Shown: positions 33,365-42,992, numbered from the stretch's first letter. The stretch is 64,000 bases of DNA from Salegentibacter sp. R32 (GCF_008692195.1 NZ_RXOM01000054.1:1-64000), one strand, 5' to 3'. Numbers and translations: made by a program. The notes: generated by a model from the letters alone, not told the origin.

Positions 33365-36070
33365 ATGAAGAGTTTTATTGAAGAAGTACTGGAAAGCTTA
33401 TTTGAAAAGAAAAATTTCAATTTAAGTGATACTGTTTTTATTTTACCAAGCAAAAGAGCCGGAAGTTTTTTAAAAGAAGCTATTAAAAGTAAAACGACCA
33501 CTTCTCTTTTTGCTCCGGAAGTATTGAGCACAGAAGAATTTATTGAGCAGGTGGCTCAACTTCAACCCATAGACAATACACAAAGTTTATTTAAGTTTTA
33601 TCAAACCTACCTGAGCTTAACACCAAAAGAAGAACAAGAAGACTTCGAAACTTTTTATGGCTGGGCACAAACACTAATTTACGATTTCAATGAGATTGAT
33701 CGTTATCTTATCGACGCTAAGCATTTCTTTGCTTACCTCTCAAGAATTCAAGATATCAATCACTGGTCGGTGGCAGACCCTCAAACCGAATTAGTCACTA
33801 ATTACTTACGCTTTTGGAATCGTCTTCCTGAATTCTATCAGCTCTATCAAAAAATATTATTGGAAAATAAGGAAGCCTATCAAGGTTTGATGTACCGCGT
33901 AGCTTCAGAACAAATTGAAAACTATCTAAAATCAAACAATAAACGCTATGCTTTACTTGGCTTTAATGCGTTGAATAATGCTGAACAAAAACTTTTTCAG
34001 ACCATTTTAAGTAAAGATAGAGGTGAAATCTTTTGGGATATTGACAAATCTTTATACGAAGATCAATTTCACGAAACCTCCCTATTTATAAGGGAATATG
34101 CTAAAACCTGGAATTACTATCAAGAAAAAAATACTTTTCAATATTTACCGAATCACTACAACGAAAAGAAAAATATTGAAGCTATAGGAATACCAAAAAA
34201 TATCGGGCAAGCCAAACAAACTGCTAAAATTTTAAGCAAGCTCACCAAAGAGCAACTGAATAAAACCGCTGTAGTTTTAAATGATGAAGGTTTGTTAATT
34301 CCGTTACTCAATTCGCTTCCTGAAAATATTGAAAAGGCAAATATCACCATGGGATTGCCTTTAAAAGAAACTCCCCTGGCAGCTTTATTTGAAGTGATTT
34401 TCGAGCTTCAACTTCAACAGGAAAGAAACTATTACTACAAACCCATTGTTGAAATTTTAAATCATCCGGCAGTTTTAAATAAATTGGGAACTGTCTCTAA
34501 AACTATTCAAGAGAAAATTCATCAAGAAAACTGGGTATATCTTTCCAAAGAACAGCTTTTCAGTTTAGATGCTTCAGTTGAAAAAATCCTGAATCCGATT
34601 ATTACTAAATATGAATCTCCAAAAGAATTATTACAAGCCTTTCTAAATTTCATTCAACAATTAAGACCAGAAAAAGCTTCCGAAAAGCCATTGGAGACTG
34701 AATATTTATTTCATTTCCATCAGTTGTTTACCAAACTTCAAAACCTGTTAGAAGAAAACCATCCTATTAAAACCATTAAAGCGCTTCAACGTGTTTATAG
34801 GGATTCTTTAGCTACGGAGCAACTCGATTTTAGCGGTTCTCCTTTTGACGGACTTCAAATTATGGGAATGTTGGAAAGCCGGGTGTTAGACTTTGAAACG
34901 GTGATTATCACTTCAGTAAATGAAGGCGTGCTTCCCGCAGGAAAAAGCACCAATTCCTTTATTCCATTCGATTTGAAAAAGGAATATGGTTTGCCTACTT
35001 ACAAAGAGAAAGATGCTATTTACACCTATCACTTTTACCATTTATTGCAACGAGCCAAAAACATTCATATTTTATACAACACGGAACCTAGCGGACTTAA
35101 TAGTGGTGAAAAAAGTAGGTTTATTACTCAATTGGAAATTGAAAGTCCTGAACAGAACCTACCTGAATTCAAATTCTTTAATCCCTACGTTCCTGCTAAA
35201 AAAGAACAATTAAAAAAGATTGAAAAATCTCCGGAAGTTCTAGAAAAACTAAAAAGCCTTGCGGAACACGGATTTTCACCCTCAGCTTTAACCACTTACA
35301 TTAGAAACCCGTTAGATTTTTATAAAAATTATGTATTGGGTATTCGGGATATAGAAGAAGTGGAAGAAACCGTGGCCGCAAATACATTGGGAACTGTCGT
35401 GCATGATGCGCTGGAACATTTCTATAAACCTTTTGAAAGCAAGCAAGTTACAAAAGAAGATTTGCTACAAATGAAAACCCGAATTGAAGATCAAGTAAAA
35501 TTTGAGTTCGAAAAAACCTACAAACAAGCGCCGATTAACAAAGGAAAAAACCTCATTATTTTTGAAATAGCCAAGCGCTATATTTTTAATTTTCTAGAAA
35601 GTGAATTAAAAGAAGTTGAAAAAAATGAACTCATTATCAAAGAAGTTGAAAATAAACTCACCTGTGAAATCCCTATCCCTGAATTAGATCTTCCCGTAAA
35701 AATTGGCGGAAAAGTAGATCGGGTAGATTACCTCAACAACCAGCTTCGCATTGTAGATTATAAAACCGGAAAGGTAGAATCCCGTGATTTAAAATTAGAT
35801 GAATGGGAAGAACTCACTGGCGATTATAAATATTCCAAGGCTTTTCAAGTACTTTGCTATGCCCGAATGATTTTTGAAGAAAACAAGTTTGAAAATGCTG
35901 AGGCGGGAATCATTTCATTTAAAAACCTAAAATCTGGTTTTATGCCGTTCAATCACTTAAAAAATAGTGCAATTGATAAAGACACGTTAAACCAATTTGA
36001 AACCGAATTGAAAAGCTTAATTTTAGAAATTTTCAACCCAGAAATTCCATTTGAAGAGAAAGAAGTTTAG
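33365..36070 (+). CDS. AddB-like PD-(D/E)XK nuclease, inactive-helicase type
   Basis: 901 residues. The N-terminal helicase-like part lacks a Walker A lysine loop (DTVFILPSKRAGSFLKEAI, about 22-40), as in AddB proteins. The region FDGLQIMGMLESRVLDFETV resembles helicase motif V. The C-terminal RecB-type nuclease has GKVDRVDY and IVDYKTGK (about 790-812) with the D-x-K active site. The 4Fe-4S cysteines of classical AddB are missing: the usual CP before FY reads NPLDFY (near residue 655) and only two Cys exist in the protein. Presumed partner of the AddA-like protein at 27441 in break repair. It begins the gene run to the antiporter. Confidence 0.82.
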   Translation: MKSFIEEVLESLFEKKNFNLSDTVFILPSKRAGSFLKEAIKSKTTTSLFAPEVLSTEEFIEQVAQLQPIDNTQSLFKFYQTYLSLTPKEEQEDFETFYGWAQTLIYDFNEIDRYLIDAKHFFAYLSRIQDINHWSVADPQTELVTNYLRFWNRLPEFYQLYQKILLENKEAYQGLMYRVASEQIENYLKSNNKRYALLGFNALNNAEQKLFQTILSKDRGEIFWDIDKSLYEDQFHETSLFIREYAKTWNYYQEKNTFQYLPNHYNEKKNIEAIGIPKNIGQAKQTAKILSKLTKEQLNKTAVVLNDEGLLIPLLNSLPENIEKANITMGLPLKETPLAALFEVIFELQLQQERNYYYKPIVEILNHPAVLNKLGTVSKTIQEKIHQENWVYLSKEQLFSLDASVEKILNPIITKYESPKELLQAFLNFIQQLRPEKASEKPLETEYLFHFHQLFTKLQNLLEENHPIKTIKALQRVYRDSLATEQLDFSGSPFDGLQIMGMLESRVLDFETVIITSVNEGVLPAGKSTNSFIPFDLKKEYGLPTYKEKDAIYTYHFYHLLQRAKNIHILYNTEPSGLNSGEKSRFITQLEIESPEQNLPEFKFFNPYVPAKKEQLKKIEKSPEVLEKLKSLAEHGFSPSALTTYIRNPLDFYKNYVLGIRDIEEVEETVAANTLGTVVHDALEHFYKPFESKQVTKEDLLQMKTRIEDQVKFEFEKTYKQAPINKGKNLIIFEIAKRYIFNFLESELKEVEKNELIIKEVENKLTCEIPIPELDLPVKIGGKVDRVDYLNNQLRIVDYKTGKVESRDLKLDEWEELTGDYKYSKAFQVLCYARMIFEENKFENAEAGIISFKNLKSGFMPFNHLKNSAIDKDTLNQFETELKSLILEIFNPEIPFEEKEV

Positions 36071-36072
36071 CT

Positions 36073-36915
36073 ATGATTAGAGAGAAAAATTTTTTATTAG
36101 AAGGAAAGCACAACAAACCCATCGTCACCGATGTTTATTTTCAACCTACCCAAAAACCCAAACCCATTGTTATTTTTTGCCATGGTTATAAAGGATTTAA
36201 AGATTGGGGCGCTTGGGATTTGGTGGCAGAAAAGTTTGCTGAAGCAGGTTTTTTCTTCATAAAGTTCAATTTTTCACACAATGGCGGTACAGCAGACGAA
36301 CCGATTGATTTTCCAGATTTAGATGCTTTTGCAGAAGACAATTACACTAAACAATTAGACGATTTACAGTCAGTTATTTATTGGATTACCACCACCAAAC
36401 AATTTCACGCGAATGCCGATGTTCAACATGTAAATTTAATTGGTCATAGCCGTGGCGGTGGAATTGTCACCCTCAAAGCTGAAGAAGAAAACAAAGTTAA
36501 AAAGGTAATTACATGGAACAGTGTTTCCGATTTTGAAAGCCGATTTCCGCAGGGAGAAGATTTACAAAAATGGAAAGAGAATGAATTCTACTTTGTAAAA
36601 AACGGACGCACACAACAACAGATGCCACATCATATTCAATTTTATGATGATTTTATCGCCAACAAAGAGCGTTTTAATATCCAAAGAGCAGTTAGTAATT
36701 TAAGAAAGCCTCATTTAATTATTCACGCGAAAGACGACCCGACGGTAAATGTTTTTGAAGCTGAAAAACTTCATCAATGGAGTAAAAAAAGTGAACTTTT
36801 TCTCCTTGAAGGAAGCGATCACGTGTTTGAAACCAAACATCCTTGGGATCAAGAAAGCCTATCTTCAGATTTAGAGAAAGTAACCCAAAAAACCATTCAG
36901 TTTATTCAGCAATAA
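36073..36915 (+). CDS. Alpha/beta hydrolase (prolyl oligopeptidase-like fold)
   Basis: 280 residues. The oxyanion region is PIVIFCHGYKGFKDWGAWDL (about 32-51). The nucleophile elbow is LIGHSRGGGIV (about 121-131) with Ser in GHSRG. A catalytic Asp lies in LIIHAKDDPTVNVFEAEKL (about 215-233) and His in LEGSDHVFETKHPW (about 254-267). No signal peptide, so probably a cytoplasmic esterase or peptidase with unknown substrate. It starts two bases after the AddB-like gene and ends directly before the antiporter ATG, so all three are probably co-transcribed. Confidence 0.85.
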   Translation: MIREKNFLLEGKHNKPIVTDVYFQPTQKPKPIVIFCHGYKGFKDWGAWDLVAEKFAEAGFFFIKFNFSHNGGTADEPIDFPDLDAFAEDNYTKQLDDLQSVIYWITTTKQFHANADVQHVNLIGHSRGGGIVTLKAEEENKVKKVITWNSVSDFESRFPQGEDLQKWKENEFYFVKNGRTQQQMPHHIQFYDDFIANKERFNIQRAVSNLRKPHLIIHAKDDPTVNVFEAEKLHQWSKKSELFLLEGSDHVFETKHPWDQESLSSDLEKVTQKTIQFIQQ

Positions 36916-38367
36916 ATGGTCATAGCCCAAATTATATTAGTTGGCGCCTTATTGCTCTTGGTGAGTATTTTGGCGGGTAAAACCTCGTACCGTTTTGGTG
37001 TTCCGACTTTGGTTCTTTTCTTAGCGGTCGGAATGTTAGCCGGTTCAGAAGGTTTGTTGGGCATTAATTTCGACAGTCCAATTGTTGCTCAATTTATAGG
37101 AATTGTCGCCTTAAACGTCATTTTATTTTCCGGGGGACTTGATACGCGTTGGGATGCGGTAAAACCTATTATGTACAAAGGTGGAATATTAGCTACACTT
37201 GGTGTTTTCATCACCGCCGGAGCAGTTGGATTATTTACCTATTATTTATTGGATTTTTCTATTACTGAAGCTTTACTGCTGGGAGCAATTGTTTCTTCAA
37301 CAGATGCAGCTGCTGTTTTTTCCATTTTACGTTCTAAAAATATAAATCTTCGTGATGGCATTAGACCTATGCTGGAATTAGAAAGTGGAAGTAACGACCC
37401 GATGGCTTATTTTTTAACCACCCTCTTTACCGGAATTGTCGTTGCGCAAGAATTTGACGCCACTAGCTCTATCTTTCAATTGATTCTACAGATTAGCATT
37501 GGCGCAGCTTCAGGTTATGGTTTAGGAAAATTAAGCAAACTGCTCATCAATAAAATTGAATTAGATTTCGAAGGCCTTTATCCCGTGTTGGGATTAGCGC
37601 TTAGTTTTATTGCTTATTCCCTCACTGAAGTGATTGGCGGAAATGGTTTCTTGGCCGTTTATATTTCTTCTGTAATTTTAGGAAACAGTAAACTTATTAG
37701 AAAAAATTCCTTACGTCAGTTTTTTGATGGTTTTGCTTGGTTAATGCAGATTATTCTATTCTTGACTTTGGGCTTATTGGTTTTTCCTTCCCATATTATT
37801 CCGGTCATTTTAACCGGATTAGCGATTGCTTTATTCTTAATTTTTGTAGCCCGACCACTAAGTGTGTTTATAAGTTTAGCCTTTTTTAAGGTGAAATTTA
37901 AAAGCAAGGTTTTTATTTCTTGGGTAGGCTTACGTGGTGCTGTGCCTATTGTATTCGCCACCTTCCCGATGGTAGCCGGATTAGAAAAAGCCGATTTGAT
38001 TTTTAATATCGTTTTTATGGTTACACTTGTTTCCATTATGCTACAAGGCACGACTATTATTAAAATGGCGAAATGGTTGGGAGTAGAAGATACCACCGTT
38101 AGAATGCTTAAAAAAGCCCGTGCTTTTGAATTTTCAGATGAATCAAAGACAGAATCGGCAGAAATTTATTTAACAGAACATAGCAAAGGTGTTGGCCAAA
38201 AGCTTTATCAACTTAAATTACCGAAGAATACTTTAGTAGTCATGATTATTCGGGAAGATAATTATTTTGTGCCGGAAGGTTCTACACAATTAGAAGCCGG
38301 CGACACGCTTCAACTAATTTCAGCTAAAAAAAGTGATTTGGATTGGGTGGTAGAAAATGTTGGTTAA
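36916..38367 (+). CDS. K+/H+ antiporter, CvrA/NhaP2 type
   Basis: 483 residues. About 12 membrane helices of the CPA1 monovalent cation:proton antiporter family occupy about 1-395. Key parts are LFLAVGMLAGSEGLLGINFD, the ion-site motif LLGAIVSSTDAAAVFSIL (about 122-139) and ELESGSNDPMAYFL with the conserved Asp. A TrkA_C (RCK C-terminal) domain follows at about 412-480 (TLVVMIIREDNYFVPEGSTQ). It should exchange potassium for protons across the inner membrane. The ATG directly follows the preceding TAA with no gap. Confidence 0.88.
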   Translation: MVIAQIILVGALLLLVSILAGKTSYRFGVPTLVLFLAVGMLAGSEGLLGINFDSPIVAQFIGIVALNVILFSGGLDTRWDAVKPIMYKGGILATLGVFITAGAVGLFTYYLLDFSITEALLLGAIVSSTDAAAVFSILRSKNINLRDGIRPMLELESGSNDPMAYFLTTLFTGIVVAQEFDATSSIFQLILQISIGAASGYGLGKLSKLLINKIELDFEGLYPVLGLALSFIAYSLTEVIGGNGFLAVYISSVILGNSKLIRKNSLRQFFDGFAWLMQIILFLTLGLLVFPSHIIPVILTGLAIALFLIFVARPLSVFISLAFFKVKFKSKVFISWVGLRGAVPIVFATFPMVAGLEKADLIFNIVFMVTLVSIMLQGTTIIKMAKWLGVEDTTVRMLKKARAFEFSDESKTESAEIYLTEHSKGVGQKLYQLKLPKNTLVVMIIREDNYFVPEGSTQLEAGDTLQLISAKKSDLDWVVENVG

Positions 38368-38413
38368 GATTCTTATCAGAATTAATTTTTTGTTTATTTT
38401 AGCCGAAGAATTT

Positions 38414-38487
38414 GGGGGATTAGCTCAGTTGGCTAGAGCGTTTGGCTGGCAGCCAAAAGGTCATCGGTTCGAATCCGATATTCTCCA
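38414..38487 (+). tRNA. tRNA-Ala, anticodon GGC
   Basis: 74 bases folding as a full cloverleaf. The acceptor GGGGGAT pairs with ATTCTCC, giving the G3-U70 pair that marks alanine tRNAs. The D arm is GCTC/GAGC. The anticodon arm is TTTGG-CTGGCAG-CCAAA with anticodon GGC. The variable loop is AGGTC and the T arm ATCGG-TTCGAAT-CCGAT. The discriminator base is A at 38487, and CCA is not encoded. It follows the antiporter gene by 46 bases and is followed by a terminator. Confidence 0.97.
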
Positions 38488-38493
38488 CAAAAA

Positions 38494-38520
38494 AGCCGAA
38501 GAGATTTTCTTCGGCTTTTT
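38494..38520 (+). terminator. Terminator behind tRNA-Ala
   Basis: AGCCGAAGA pairs with TCTTCGGCT around a short GATTT loop, followed by five T. The same 3' arm is also complementary to AGCCGAAGAA in the tRNA leader at 38401-38410. Confidence 0.85.
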
Positions 38521-38536
38521 CTATTTTTACGTTTTA

Positions 38537-39760
38537 CTACATTTTATAAATCCACAGTTCGGGATTGAGCAGATTAGTATTTCTAAATAAAGAGAAATAA
38601 AGCGTCGGTCTTCCGGTGGCGGTACTTTTACCTACTTTCCCGATAACTTGGTTTGTGGTTAACTCATCACCTACTTCCACATTAATGCTCGATAAATTTC
38701 GATAAACACTTATATAATCTCCGTGCCTTACTAAAACCAATTTATTGGCACCTTTAATCACCTGTATTTGAAAAACTATACCGTTAAAGACAGAACGGAC
38801 AGGCTCATTTTCATTGGTTTCAATTCTAACTCCGTTACTTTGTATTTTGGCGGTTTTCACGACTGGGTGCGGATGTTCCCCAAAACGCATAGCAATTACT
38901 CCAGATTTTACTGGCCAAGGTAATTTTCCTTTATTAGAAGTGAAATTGGCCGCCAATTCTTTAGCTTCAGGAGTCAGTTTAAATTTACTGGAAGAAGTAG
39001 AACCTTGTTTTTTATTTTCCGCAGCAATCGCTTCCCTAATCAATCGGTCTATTTCTTTATCGATTTTAGTAATTTCTTGCTGTTTCTCTTGTATCTGACT
39101 TTCAAAAATGCTGGTTTTCTTTTTAATGGAAGCCACCAACTCTTCTTGCTGTTTTTTATCTTCTAACAACTTACTTTGGGTCACTCTATTTTCAGCCAAC
39201 AGATTTTCTTTCGCCTTTTTCTGCTCCACCAATTCTTTATTTAATTGTTGAAGTTCTTCGGTTTGCTTTTTAATTTGAATTCCCTGCTCTTTTCGGTATT
39301 CGGTATATTGTTGCATGTATTGCAAACGCTTATAAGCTTGCAAAAAGGTTTCTGAAGAGAACAGAAACATAATTCGGCTTTGTTGAGATTTACTTTTATA
39401 GGATTTCTTAATCATCTTGGCATAATCTTCCTTCAGCTTTTCTAAATCCTTTCTAAGCTTATCTATTTTATTAAGGTTGGTGTTGATTTCTTTGGTCAAC
39501 AAATTCGCCTCTTGGTTAGTTACCCGAATCAGATTTTCAGTTGCTCTAATTCGTTTATCCAAATCCTCTACTTGGGTTAATACCGAACGTTGTTTTTGTT
39601 TGTTGTTAGAAATTAAACTATTGATTTCTTTAATTTCCTGACGTAAAGCCAAACGCTGTTTTTCCAGCTTTTCGCGTTCCTTGGTTTGAGAAAAGGAATG
39701 AAAAGAAATCCCTATAAATAGGAAAATGCAGGCTAGATATTTCAGCGAAAGTTGGTTCAT
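38537..39760 (-). CDS. EnvC-like murein hydrolase activator (M23 family)
   Basis: 407 residues. The signal peptide (about 1-24) is followed by a long charged coiled coil (about 26-245, from KEREKLEKQRLALRQEIKEI on). The C-terminal LytM/M23 domain covers about 275-400 (LPWPVKSGVIAMRFGEHPHP at its start and GRPTLYFSLFRN at its end). The zinc-ligand pattern of active M23 peptidases (HxxxD and HxH) is not complete here: the second motif reads LYFSLF, where active enzymes have HLHFE. That fits an EnvC-type activator of amidases in septum splitting. The ATG overlaps the DUF4292 stop by four bases. Confidence 0.85.
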   Translation of the reverse strand: MNQLSLKYLACIFLFIGISFHSFSQTKEREKLEKQRLALRQEIKEINSLISNNKQKQRSVLTQVEDLDKRIRATENLIRVTNQEANLLTKEINTNLNKIDKLRKDLEKLKEDYAKMIKKSYKSKSQQSRIMFLFSSETFLQAYKRLQYMQQYTEYRKEQGIQIKKQTEELQQLNKELVEQKKAKENLLAENRVTQSKLLEDKKQQEELVASIKKKTSIFESQIQEKQQEITKIDKEIDRLIREAIAAENKKQGSTSSSKFKLTPEAKELAANFTSNKGKLPWPVKSGVIAMRFGEHPHPVVKTAKIQSNGVRIETNENEPVRSVFNGIVFQIQVIKGANKLVLVRHGDYISVYRNLSSINVEVGDELTTNQVIGKVGKSTATGRPTLYFSLFRNTNLLNPELWIYKM

Positions 39761-40533
39761 TCAATAGTAATTTCTTCGTAACCTGACGGAATTTCAAAAG
39801 GAAATGATACCGATTGGTTAAATTCTAACGAACGATAATCGATATTTATTTTTGTGGTCGATTCTTTTTCGTTAGCAATAATAGTGATTCCCTTCGGCAT
39901 AAAATAATCTTCTTTTCCAAAAAAATCATCATAGGTAATCGTCACGCCTTGATTCTCTGAAGCTCTTACCAATTGCTGCGCTTTTGTTCTATAGGTCAAT
40001 AAATCGATTAGAAAAGACTTGGCAATAGGGGATTTTTCAATAGAAGCTAACTGATAACCATTTTGGGTAGAAGAAAGCTGATATTCTTTCGCTGTGGGCT
40101 CATAAATTGGTTGACCGATTAACAGGTCTTGCACTTTCTGAAAATCTAATTCTGTGTTTAACCAACTGCTCAATAAACTAAAATCACCATCAAAATACTG
40201 TCCGTTTATTTTCTCGTAAAACTGAACCCGGTTAGGTTCTACCAAGACTTTTGCCAATGGAATAATCCCAGCTAACTTTGCACTTAACCAAATGGCTTTG
40301 TCTTTTTCCATTCGAATGCTAACGGAAATAGATTGACTTTCTTCGCCATCGTCGTAACTTCCGCGTAAACGCCCTTGTAAGGTTTTAAAGTCCGGTTCTG
40401 AAGCTTTGTTTTTTTCAATGACGTTAATTTTATTTTCTTCCGCTTTTCTGGTCGTCGCGTTTTTTTTAGTTCCGCAGGAAAAAAGCGTAAGTCCAATAAA
40501 CGCCAGAATAAATATTTTTAGGGTTTGTTGCAT
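39757..40533 (-). CDS. DUF4292 lipoprotein
   Basis: 258 residues. The signal peptide ends in a lipobox LFSC (Cys20). The rest is a beta-rich domain (LQGRLRGSYDDGEESQSISV, IRMEKDKAIWLSAKLAGIIP, VQFYEKINGQYFDGDFSLLS) resembling the LolB/LolA-like fold described for DUF4292. The function is not established; a role in lipoprotein handling is only suggested by the fold. It lies between the TPR gene (6 bases) and the EnvC-like gene (4-base overlap), a typical Bacteroidota gene order. Confidence 0.82.
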   Translation of the reverse strand: MQQTLKIFILAFIGLTLFSCGTKKNATTRKAEENKINVIEKNKASEPDFKTLQGRLRGSYDDGEESQSISVSIRMEKDKAIWLSAKLAGIIPLAKVLVEPNRVQFYEKINGQYFDGDFSLLSSWLNTELDFQKVQDLLIGQPIYEPTAKEYQLSSTQNGYQLASIEKSPIAKSFLIDLLTYRTKAQQLVRASENQGVTITYDDFFGKEDYFMPKGITIIANEKESTTKINIDYRSLEFNQSVSFPFEIPSGYEEITIE

Positions 40534-40539
40534 TAGTTA

Positions 40540-41916
40540 CTAAAGGGTTTTCTGAATGTTTTCAAATTTCTGTTGAAATTTCTTTGCTTCTTTATCATTA
40601 CCTAAACCTTGATAAGCGATGGAAAGTTGCTGGTAGAAATCGCTTTCCATCTTTGGGTTATCTATTAAATAATCCAATCCCATCGATAGGTTTTCTTCCG
40701 CTTTTTTAAAGTTTTCAAGCGTATTATTTGCTACGCCGGTAACCAAATATAAAATGGGTTGTGAAGGATAGGTAGCCATAAACTCTTCTGCCAATAAAAT
40801 AGCTTTAGAAGGCATTTCTTCTTCAATGTATAACAACATCAAATCTTTGGCCGTGGTAAAATCGGTTGGGTTTTCTTGTAAAGCTGCTTGAAGTTTTAAG
40901 ATGGCTTTTTTATTATCTTTCCCTACATAGAAACTTGCCATTTGCTTATTGGTTTCTCCATCTTCTCCAAGTTCACTATCCAAAGTTTGCATTAAATCTT
41001 GCTCGTACTTGGGTTTTTCTTTTACCAACTGCATAAAATCTTTTACCACTTCTTTCTTCATCGTCTCGTTTAAATCGCCTTTTAAAACGGTTTTCATGGA
41101 ATTAACCGCTTTATCGTCTTCATAATTAGCAAGGTATTTTTTGTATAAAGCATAATGAGCTTCTTGCGCATTAGGATAAACTTCTAAGAGTTGCTCAGCT
41201 ACCTGATAGGTTTTATCCAATTGATTCTGTTTGGCATAAAAATACATTAAGACCAAATAGCTATCGGTGTCATTTGGGTATTTTGCCAACTCTTCTTTCA
41301 GGTAATTTTCTTCTAAGGAAGCATCTTCGGTTTCTGAAAATATTTTAGCTCGAAGCGCATCCCGATATTCACTTTTTCCTTCTCTCGCATCAATATAATC
41401 TAGCGCTTTTAAAGCCTCCGAATATTGCTGTGTTCTTACATACAAATTGGCAATATCTTCGTAATAATCGATATTGAACTTACTCAGCTGCGTGGCTATT
41501 TTAATCGCTTCAGGATAGTTTTGAGTGAGGTAATAAACATCGTACAACTCAGTTAGAATATCCTGATTTCCTTGTTTTTCATCAAGTGCTTTGTACAGGT
41601 AATCTTCAGCTTTGGTATATTCTTCTAAATCTTTATAGTTTTTCCCCAACTCGTAAAATACGGCAGAATTATTAGGTTTTAATTCTTCACATTGAAGAAG
41701 TGCTGTTACCGCTTTCTCATAATTTTCAATACCGCGTTGTGCTAACGCCTGAAAAAAATACTCCTGAAATTTATCGGTTACATTTCCTAAATTATCTTGA
41801 TTGACTTCCTGTTTGGCAATTGCCAAGGAATCCTGCTGCTTTTCTTGAGCTAGGGAAACGGGACTATTTCCGAAGAAAATTCCGAAGCAAATGATATGTA
41901 ATTGAATATTTTTCAA
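40540..41916 (-). CDS. Tetratricopeptide repeat protein, exported
   Basis: 458 residues. An N-terminal signal (about 1-23) is followed by a chain of TPR units over most of the length, for example YFFQALAQRGIENYEKAVTA, NSAVFYELGKNYKDLEEYTK and AHYALYKKYLANYEDDKAVN. It is the first gene of a three-gene set with the DUF4292 lipoprotein and the EnvC-like protein, so it probably works at the cell envelope as a scaffold. No enzymatic motif was seen. Confidence 0.85.
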   Translation of the reverse strand: MKNIQLHIICFGIFFGNSPVSLAQEKQQDSLAIAKQEVNQDNLGNVTDKFQEYFFQALAQRGIENYEKAVTALLQCEELKPNNSAVFYELGKNYKDLEEYTKAEDYLYKALDEKQGNQDILTELYDVYYLTQNYPEAIKIATQLSKFNIDYYEDIANLYVRTQQYSEALKALDYIDAREGKSEYRDALRAKIFSETEDASLEENYLKEELAKYPNDTDSYLVLMYFYAKQNQLDKTYQVAEQLLEVYPNAQEAHYALYKKYLANYEDDKAVNSMKTVLKGDLNETMKKEVVKDFMQLVKEKPKYEQDLMQTLDSELGEDGETNKQMASFYVGKDNKKAILKLQAALQENPTDFTTAKDLMLLYIEEEMPSKAILLAEEFMATYPSQPILYLVTGVANNTLENFKKAEENLSMGLDYLIDNPKMESDFYQQLSIAYQGLGNDKEAKKFQQKFENIQKTL

Positions 41917-41933
41917 ATAGTGTTTTTAACTTT

Positions 41934-41960
41934 CCTACAAGATCTTTTCGACCTTGCAGG
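41934..41960 (-). repeat. Short palindrome between the nucleotidyltransferase and TPR genes
   Basis: On the minus strand CCTGCAAGGTC and GATCTTGTAGG form an 11-bp stem (two G-U pairs) with loop GAAAA. It resembles palindromic intergenic repeats common in flavobacterial genomes. There is no T-run, so it is not a classical terminator. Confidence 0.5.
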
Positions 41961-41973
41961 ATGAGTACAATTT

Positions 41974-42990
41974 TTATTCCAATACTGAATAATCACCAAT
42001 ACTTATTTGGGTATAGTTCCCATCATATTTGGCGTGATTCCCAATCATGGAATTATCTAATTTAGCATTTTTAATGCTTGAATTGGTTTGAATTAAACTA
42101 TTTTTAATAGTGCTGTTCTCTACTACGCAATCATCTCCAATAGAAACATTAGGCCCAATGGTAGAATTTTTCAATATTACATTTTCGCCAATATAACAAG
42201 GTTCAATAATTTCCGAAGCTTCGTTCTTTACTGAATCACTAATTAATTTCTCTCCATCTTGCTGAAGGAAATTAAGCATTTTTCCGTTGGTTTCTACGGT
42301 TACGTTTTTGTTTCCGCAGTCCATCCATTCGTCAACGGTTCCGGTTTTGAAAATTTTTCCTTCTGCCATCATCTTTTTAATACCATCATTAATTTGGTAT
42401 TCGCCACCGTGCATTAAATTTTCTTCTAAAACTTCTTGCAGCTTTCCTTTTAAAACGGCAATATCTTTAAAATAGTAAATCCCGATTACCGCTTGGTCAC
42501 TAACAAATTCTTGAGGTTTTTCAACTAACTCAATAATTTCTTCTTTTTCATTTAAGTTTACCACTCCGTAAGCTTCCGGATTTTTCACTTTTTTGGTCCA
42601 GATTACCGCATCGGCTTCTTCATCTAACGTGAAATTGGCTTTAATTAATGTATCGGCATAGGCAACGACCGCCGGTCCAGAAAGTGACTCTTTAGCACTC
42701 ATAATGGCGTGACCGGTACCTAAGGGTTGGTCTTGACGATAAATAGAAGCTTTTGCGTTTAAACTTTTTGCTAAGCTTTTTAAGCTTTCTATAATATCGT
42801 CACCAAAAAATGCCGGATCTCCCAAGATAAAGGCAACTTCATCTATCGGTTGATTGAGGACTTTGGCAATGTCTTTTACCAAGCGGTGAACAATGGGTTC
42901 GCCCGCTACTGGAATTAAAGGTTTGGGTACTGTTAATGTATGTGGACGTAATCTTGAGCCGCGACCGGCCATCGGTACTATTATTTTCAT
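41974..42990 (-). CDS. Sugar-phosphate nucleotidyltransferase
   Basis: 338 residues. The N-terminal nucleotidyltransferase domain (about 1-235) has the signature MKIIVPMAGRGSRLRPHTLT and VPKPLIPVAGEPIVHRLV. The C-terminal part (about 255-338) has left-handed beta-helix hexapeptide repeats (CYIGENVILKNSTIGPNVSI, IGDDCVVENSTI). It should make an NDP-sugar such as dTDP- or UDP-glucose for cell-surface polysaccharides; the exact sugar cannot be told. It starts at the ATG at 42990, right beside a palindromic repeat, and is downstream of dut. Confidence 0.88.
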   Translation of the reverse strand: MKIIVPMAGRGSRLRPHTLTVPKPLIPVAGEPIVHRLVKDIAKVLNQPIDEVAFILGDPAFFGDDIIESLKSLAKSLNAKASIYRQDQPLGTGHAIMSAKESLSGPAVVAYADTLIKANFTLDEEADAVIWTKKVKNPEAYGVVNLNEKEEIIELVEKPQEFVSDQAVIGIYYFKDIAVLKGKLQEVLEENLMHGGEYQINDGIKKMMAEGKIFKTGTVDEWMDCGNKNVTVETNGKMLNFLQQDGEKLISDSVKNEASEIIEPCYIGENVILKNSTIGPNVSIGDDCVVENSTIKNSLIQTNSSIKNAKLDNSMIGNHAKYDGNYTQISIGDYSVLE

Positions 42991-42992
42991 AT

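Noticed and set aside
38357-38590. Small open frame across the tRNA region
   Set aside because: It runs straight through tRNA-Ala and its terminator, has no recognisable protein features and overlaps the end of the antiporter gene.
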